This document shows, in pieces, positions 23,878 through 28,483 of a stretch of 28,483 nucleotides of DNA. Positions within the stretch are counted from its first letter, which is position 1, and every line of letters begins with the position of its first letter. This DNA is from Acidaminococcus sp. CAG:917 (GTDB lineage Bacteria > Bacillota > Clostridia > Christensenellales > CAG-917). Position numbers and translations under genes: made by a program. The stretch lies in the NCBI GenBank assembly GCA_000437555.1, contig FR901007.1:14566-43048 (forward strand). The letters run 5' to 3'. Under the pieces are notes generated by a model that had not been told where the DNA came from, searched no databases, and saw only the letters and a list, made by a program, of their open reading frames with translations.

Positions 23878-24461
23878 ATTTTTTCTCCTTGGCTAATTAG
23901 CAAAGCGATTTGCTGTACATCTTGATCGGTAAATGTCATTTGATAAATACTAAGCGGACAATTAAGTTGTTCGGAAATCCGCTCACTCTGCTCTCGTTCC
24001 TTTTCAATCAACTTAGAAATGCTTTTTAGTGAATAAGCCATTCCATCGCGCCGACGTAGGTTTGAGATAATAGTTTGGCTATTAGTCTCAAGCAGGATAA
24101 TTTGCGAAATACTCAATGCGTGGTAGACCGATTCTGGAAGAATTTCAATACCAGCATTTGCATTAAAAATACAAAAATGTCCCGCGAGGATAATTCTTTC
24201 ATACTTCTTGAAAAGTTGCTGTACACGCTCCACTAAAAGAGCTTGATTGCCATCCTTATCTGTAACTGTTTTGTTTGCACCATATTTCTCGCCGTTGATT
24301 GAACTAATTAGGTCGCCAGCAGAAAAAGCCGGAATATGAAGCATTTTGGACAATGCTGAACACATTGTACTTTTTCCAGTCCCATACACTCCGGCAATGA
24401 ATATCGTTGATTTTTTTAGGTCTACGCTTTTTCTACTCATGGCTATCTCTATATTTCCCAT
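23874..24461 (-). CDS. P-loop nucleotide kinase-like ATPase
   Basis: The 195-residue protein has a Walker A loop GVYGTGKST (residues 24-32) after one strand, a second strand IILAGHF (about 90-96), and a basic LID-like LRRRDG segment (135-140), as in small nucleotide kinases of the AAA_18/AAA_33 type. Its substrate could be a nucleotide, a nucleoside or an RNA end. It overlaps the PIN-GNAT-PUA gene by four bases (ATGA), which predicts translational coupling. A gap of 98 bp separates it from the upstream nuclease-methyltransferase gene, without a clear terminator or promoter, so it may be part of the same long transcript. The ATG at 24461 has AGGAAGGA upstream; an in-frame ATG at 24440 is possible. 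Confidence 0.75.
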   Translation of the reverse strand: MGNIEIAMSRKSVDLKKSTIFIAGVYGTGKSTMCSALSKMLHIPAFSAGDLISSINGEKYGANKTVTDKDGNQALLVERVQQLFKKYERIILAGHFCIFNANAGIEILPESVYHALSISQIILLETNSQTIISNLRRRDGMAYSLKSISKLIEKEREQSERISEQLNCPLSIYQMTFTDQDVQQIALLISQGEKI

Positions 24462-24559
24462 AAATATTATTCCTTCCTCTTTTCTTTAAAAGGCTTCTTC
24501 ACTATCGATATAAAGTTATAATAACTAATTTATCTCTTTTGTAGAATTTTAACATATCA

Positions 24560-27304
24560 TTACAAATCTTTAACACTATGCCGTGCCTTCTGCATTGATA
24601 TTAAAGATTCTTTAATTCTATCGTAATAGTTATCAATCCCAAATGCACTTAAAACAACGTGATCAAAATTTATGCGATCTTCCCGTTGTAGTTCCGTTTC
24701 CGTATCAAAAACCTGCCTATTCTTGATAGGTTGAAAAGCTTGTACTATTGCAGTTGCTTGTTCATTGGTTAAACAATTTGGATTCAACATGAAGCTGTCA
24801 GAGATATTGCTTGCGTTTATATCCAAAACACCTAATCCTCTGCCGAAACCTGTTGCCTCTATGATAAACATATCAAAAATACTGTTTAATAGCGCAAAAC
24901 ACAATTCTTTGTTAGCATTGGCGTCTAAAAATCTAAAACCAATGAAACGCTGATTGATTAAAATAGGGGTTGAGGAGTATGCATAAAATAATCGCTTATC
25001 AGGATTCATTCCAGTAATAATTTCCGCTGTGGCACTGAAATTCATTTCATACCAAAACATATTGGAACGTGTTAGAACTTCTGGCAATAACTTTCCCGTA
25101 CCATTTCTTTCATGCCTAAAACGATTTATCCAATTTAAAGTATTTAATTTGCCATTCTCCTGCAACTCTTCAATAGATAAACTACAACAAAATGCTTGTC
25201 CATCAGGAACAGCTTGAAACGATGTCAAACTTCTGCTTGATAACAATGCCGGTTTAATAAATTCAGGATCAATTCTAGAACCAATCGGAGGATAAAACAT
25301 ATTATCCCATCCTCGACGCTCGCCACGAATTACTTTAAAAATAGTATTCTTGCGGCAAAGCTTATCTCCTATTTCAGTAATCCAAGATACATTATGAAAC
25401 AAAGTATTTTTGGACAAGTTGTAAGAGAGAATAGCATCAATCACTCTCTGACTATATTTTTTTGATTTTACAATGTCTCCATCAACTTCGAGATTTTGCA
25501 GAGATGTTAGTATCAAATTCTCCCGAAGTTCTGCATGAGCAAGCTCTGAGAGGCTTTTTTTCCACAAGAAGAAAGTTGTCTCTGGCATATCACCTATATT
25601 ATCGTCATCGCATTTCTTACGCAGAATTAAAATGGTAGTAATAACTTGTGCATTCGTAAACCATTTTCCTTTTCCGCTGATATGAACTTGTTCAACATGA
25701 AAGAGTTTTAATAGCGCACGATAAAATAAATCTCCAGCCTTTGTAGCTAGCCATGAATTAGATAAAATTACGCCTAATACTCCGTTAGGTTTTAAATGTT
25801 TATGTAATGCAAAAATAATAGGAATATAAATGTCGCTTCGTAAATCAATATGGGCGTCATAACTTTCAAGCCAGCTATTTATTTCGTTTATTTTTATTTC
25901 ATCTTCGGGGAGTATATTTTCAAATGCAATAAAAGGTAAATTTGAAATAATTGCGCCAAATTCAGGAAGGGGGAAGTGAAGCATCCTTCCATCTATCGGA
26001 TCAACTATGTCAATGTTGGTAGATTGCTCCAAATAAAAAATATTCTTTTTAAATATCTTCAATGGAATATTAAAATTATTTGTGTCGCTTAGTGCTAATT
26101 GTGCAATTTGAAGGGGATATGAGTCTTTATCTTCTGCCCATATCGTATCAATAGCGCGCCTTGCATCCAATCTCTCTATTTTATAATTTTTTGCAGCCTT
26201 AACAATAGTCCCCGTACCGCAACAAGGATCGAATACATCTTCTACAAGATTTCTTATTGATATGCGTGCTAATATATCCGCAAGAATCTCTGGTGTTGTA
26301 TATTGTCCGCGTATCTCTCTTTTTGCAACGCTAACAGTATTTTCTAAAATTAGCTGTAAACTCTCTTGAGATAAACTACTGAAGTCATTTTCAATAAGAA
26401 ATTGATTGACTGTGACAAAATCGCTCCATGTACTAACGGGCATCAGCTCCCCATATTGAATACTGGCAAAGATATTATAAAAATCACATCTATTTGTAAT
26501 GGAATTAAAAACATTATTGGCTTGTTCAATGCTAGTTTCTGTATTTATGCGCTCAACTTCGCGAGCTGCATTGAAGTGCTTTTTGATCAAATTTGCGAAC
26601 ACGAATCGATTAAACCAATGCAAAATTATTGTTTTTGCATAAGCTTTAGTCACATCCGTTTCATCATTGTTGTACTCGGCACTATAAGTCCTCCACCAGC
26701 CTGTTAAAAATGCACTTATTCTTGTATCAGTTAAGCTGCTATTATTGATAAAATCAGCTACGACATTTTTATTGCGTTTTAATAGCATTGAGCCTATATT
26801 TTCAGATAAAATATTTTCTACATTTGTCGCAACAAGCAGACCATTTAACAGAAACTCGTTGATTTCCAACAAAATGTTATGTAAAATGCGTTTCCAATTG
26901 TCCTCGTATCTATCGACATCTTCTCGCGAAACGATTTCGGGGACATCCCAGCCTTTTATAATAGAATAGTTTCCTGTTTGTCCTTTAATATATAAACGTG
27001 CCGCTTTAAAATTCCATAAAACGAAGCTGTTGCTACCAAGTAATATTGCCTTTTGTGTTGCATTATTGATTAATGTTTCATCGGTAATGGGGACATCCGG
27101 CATTTTTGCTTCCCAGCCTTGTAAAACTTGGGTTCTTGCCGTATCTGAAAACAACATAATATCTGGGAATAGGGCATTATGACTCCCTGTCAATGTTAAT
27201 TCACCGCCAGCTCGCTTTATAATTATATCCCTATCTGATATAAATACATTTATGTCGCTTATTAGCTCTATAACAGCACTACGTTCATTTCCTCTTATCG
27301 GCAT
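24560..27304 (-). CDS. Type IIG-like single-chain restriction nuclease / N6-adenine methyltransferase
   Basis: The 914-residue protein combines cleavage and methylation. Near the N-terminus Asp48 (FPDIML) and Glu65-x-Lys67 (GWEAK) form a PD-(D/E)xK nuclease site. A helical stretch follows, then a gamma-class-like methyltransferase with RGQYTTPEILADI, motif I DPCCGTGTIVKAA (from about residue 359) and motif IV SNLPF (454-458), where NPPF is usual. The last third, with few hallmarks, is probably the target-recognition domain. Such proteins cut unmodified DNA and mark self DNA. The ATG at 27304 is chosen because AGGAGAG precedes it; it starts one base after the stop of the upstream methyltransferase gene, so the two are coupled. 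The odd motif IV leaves methyltransferase activity slightly uncertain. Confidence 0.82.
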   Translation of the reverse strand: MPIRGNERSAVIELISDINVFISDRDIIIKRAGGELTLTGSHNALFPDIMLFSDTARTQVLQGWEAKMPDVPITDETLINNATQKAILLGSNSFVLWNFKAARLYIKGQTGNYSIIKGWDVPEIVSREDVDRYEDNWKRILHNILLEINEFLLNGLLVATNVENILSENIGSMLLKRNKNVVADFINNSSLTDTRISAFLTGWWRTYSAEYNNDETDVTKAYAKTIILHWFNRFVFANLIKKHFNAAREVERINTETSIEQANNVFNSITNRCDFYNIFASIQYGELMPVSTWSDFVTVNQFLIENDFSSLSQESLQLILENTVSVAKREIRGQYTTPEILADILARISIRNLVEDVFDPCCGTGTIVKAAKNYKIERLDARRAIDTIWAEDKDSYPLQIAQLALSDTNNFNIPLKIFKKNIFYLEQSTNIDIVDPIDGRMLHFPLPEFGAIISNLPFIAFENILPEDEIKINEINSWLESYDAHIDLRSDIYIPIIFALHKHLKPNGVLGVILSNSWLATKAGDLFYRALLKLFHVEQVHISGKGKWFTNAQVITTILILRKKCDDDNIGDMPETTFFLWKKSLSELAHAELRENLILTSLQNLEVDGDIVKSKKYSQRVIDAILSYNLSKNTLFHNVSWITEIGDKLCRKNTIFKVIRGERRGWDNMFYPPIGSRIDPEFIKPALLSSRSLTSFQAVPDGQAFCCSLSIEELQENGKLNTLNWINRFRHERNGTGKLLPEVLTRSNMFWYEMNFSATAEIITGMNPDKRLFYAYSSTPILINQRFIGFRFLDANANKELCFALLNSIFDMFIIEATGFGRGLGVLDINASNISDSFMLNPNCLTNEQATAIVQAFQPIKNRQVFDTETELQREDRINFDHVVLSAFGIDNYYDRIKESLISMQKARHSVKDL

Positions 27305-27305
27305 T

Positions 27306-28337
27306 TTACTCTCTCCTGAAATCATCAATCAAAGAACTCTTTTTCATGATACTTTTAGTATCATCAGATAAGTTATTCCATGCTCTTTTAAGACGTTCGT
27401 GACAAACGTAAATATAGTCTATATCTTCTTTTTTGAATAAGGATGTGTTTTCATTCTTCTCAATACCAATAAAATTACGACCTTCTTGCAATGCCGCAAC
27501 CAAGAAAGATCCGCTTCCGCAGGCATTATCTAAAATAATATCGCCTGGATTGCTATAAGTTCTTATTAAATATCGTCCTAAAGCAATAGGTTTTTGAGTA
27601 GGATGATAAACTTTTCCTTCCGATTCAGCGGTTTTGCAATAAATAATATCGGTAGGATACCTTAATCCATCACTTTTAACTCTAACAGGTTTAAAATCAC
27701 CATAACTTCCACTGAGTTGATCTTTTCTTGTCCCTTTATCATACGCTTCCCCTTGTATCATTTGCGGATGATAAACGGGTTGATTTTTATAAAAGATACA
27801 AATATCTTCGTGTTTTCGAAGTGGTTGTTTTTTTGAATTTAAAAAGTTAGTTGGCTTAGATTTTTCCCAAATCCATTTATATCGGAAATACTCTTCATTA
27901 CTTAAAATCAATTTCGCAGTAAAAATACCTGCAGATGTCAAAGCTATTACGCCGTTTGGCTTTATAATCCTCATATACTCATTCCATAATTGAGGCAATG
28001 GAATGTATGAATCCCATTTATTTTGGGTGATACCATAAGGTAGATCGCAAAGAATCATATCAATAGATTCATCTGGAATTTCTCTCATTTTTATTAAGCA
28101 ATCCGCCTCAAATATTGTATTTATTAACTCGCTAATAGGTTTTTCGTGTGGGGTAATTTGAGCATATTTTCCACTTTTAATGCGGGCATCTGCTGGGCGT
28201 TGAGCTGTGTCAGGAATTAGCCATGTCTTGCCTACTAATTGTACTCCTTTAATGCGATTTTCAGAACAAAGTTGTACGACCCTTCTTTCGGATATTCCCC
28301 ATCTATTAGCAATTTCTGTTGTTGACATATAATACAT
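27306..28337 (-). CDS. DNA methyltransferase with N-terminal helix-turn-helix domain
   Basis: The 343-residue protein starts with a small HTH_17/MerR-like DNA-binding module (residues 1-58: STTEIANRWGISERRV, then TWLIPDTAQRPADARIKSGKY). This module is widespread in Bacillota and often precedes other domains. Then comes a beta-class amino-methyltransferase: motif IV DLPYG (98-102), HPTQKP (245-250) and motif I DNACGSGS (270-277), in that permuted order. It methylates adenine-N6 or cytosine-N4 in a specific site. An AGGTG ribosome binding site sits about seven bases before the ATG at 28337. It is the first gene of the operon and lies one base upstream of the nuclease-methyltransferase gene. The HTH probably binds the operon's own promoter, where two near-identical repeats are found. 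Confidence 0.9.
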   Translation of the reverse strand: MYYMSTTEIANRWGISERRVVQLCSENRIKGVQLVGKTWLIPDTAQRPADARIKSGKYAQITPHEKPISELINTIFEADCLIKMREIPDESIDMILCDLPYGITQNKWDSYIPLPQLWNEYMRIIKPNGVIALTSAGIFTAKLILSNEEYFRYKWIWEKSKPTNFLNSKKQPLRKHEDICIFYKNQPVYHPQMIQGEAYDKGTRKDQLSGSYGDFKPVRVKSDGLRYPTDIIYCKTAESEGKVYHPTQKPIALGRYLIRTYSNPGDIILDNACGSGSFLVAALQEGRNFIGIEKNENTSLFKKEDIDYIYVCHERLKRAWNNLSDDTKSIMKKSSLIDDFRRE

Positions 28338-28364
28338 ATAATCACACCTATTCCATTTTTAATT

Positions 28365-28393
28365 ATTATATACTTTTTGCGGAAGAAAGTCAA
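28365..28393 (-). promoter_or_regulatory. Sigma-A promoter of the restriction-modification operon
   Basis: On the minus strand TTGACT (28388-28393) and TATAAT (28365-28370) are 17 bp apart. The -35 box lies inside the first of two direct repeats. Confidence 0.8.
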
Positions 28394-28417
28394 TGCCTTT
28401 TGCAGAAGAAAATCAAT
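28375..28417. repeat. Two tandem 20-bp direct repeats, period 23 bp, at the operon promoter
   Basis: TTTTGCGGAAGAAAGTCAAT (28375-28394) and TTTTGCAGAAGAAAATCAAT (28398-28417) differ at two positions and are repeated at 23 bp, close to two helical turns, so both face the same side of the DNA. The first overlaps the -35 box and the spacer. A third, truncated TTTGCGAA follows at once (28417-28424). Confidence 0.8.
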
Positions 28418-28483
28418 TTGCGAACCGATTTATAGCCATAAAATCATCGCAATATAAAGATTGAATCGTATTGTCACTGTGAC

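Noticed and set aside
28473..28483. GTCACTGTGAC palindrome at the right edge
   Set aside because: It is only 11 bp long and cut off from its context by the window end, so no role can be supported.
1..28483. CRISPR arrays, tRNA or rRNA genes, complete insertion sequences
   Set aside because: None were seen on either strand by eye; the only clear tandem direct repeats are the pair at the right-hand promoter.

Overview
The window looks like a chromosomal segment of an uncultured, anaerobic, low-to-moderate-GC member of the Bacillota, probably Clostridia. This is inferred from four things: strong AGGAGG-type ribosome binding sites, textbook sigma-A promoters (TTGnnn-17-TATAAT), an oxygen-sensitive class III ribonucleotide reductase with its activase, and the DapL-type route to diaminopimelate. 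No rRNA, tRNA, CRISPR array or complete insertion sequence was seen, so the species cannot be named.

Bases 1-18,960 are ordinary chromosomal backbone. They hold, in order: a 3'-truncated O-antigen ligase/polymerase-like membrane protein; a fusion of the GlmU acetyltransferase domain to phosphoglucosamine mutase GlmM; convergent glmS; a histidine phosphatase; a ProB-like amino-acid kinase; nrdG and nrdD; a membrane-anchored ComEC-like metallo-beta-lactamase; the lysine/peptidoglycan and GMP genes dapF, guaA and dapL; a four-helix membrane protein; and a secreted TIM-barrel-like protein. GlmS, GlmM and the GlmU acetyltransferase catalyse three consecutive steps from fructose-6-P to GlcNAc-1-P. 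With dapF, dapL and the O-antigen ligase-like protein, this makes the segment rich in cell-envelope functions.

Bases 19,060-19,860 hold a compact divergent switch: a small XRE regulator and a lipoprotein gene share an intergenic region with two near-identical palindromes placed on the lipoprotein promoter.

From about 19,900 to the right edge the DNA is visibly more AT-rich and every gene lies on the minus strand. This looks like a defence island. In transcription order from the right it contains: a helix-turn-helix/DNA methyltransferase; a single-chain nuclease-methyltransferase (type IIG-like); a P-loop kinase; a PIN-GNAT-PUA-like three-domain protein; an ASCH protein; a terminator; a gene fragment; a Shedu (SduA, DUF4263) nuclease with its own promoter; and a small gene carrying an early stop. 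The best candidate for an undescribed system is the tightly coupled kinase / PIN-GNAT-PUA / ASCH cassette directly behind the restriction-modification pair. The Shedu protein also ends in a sequence resembling the C-terminal tip of single-stranded-DNA-binding protein (SSB).
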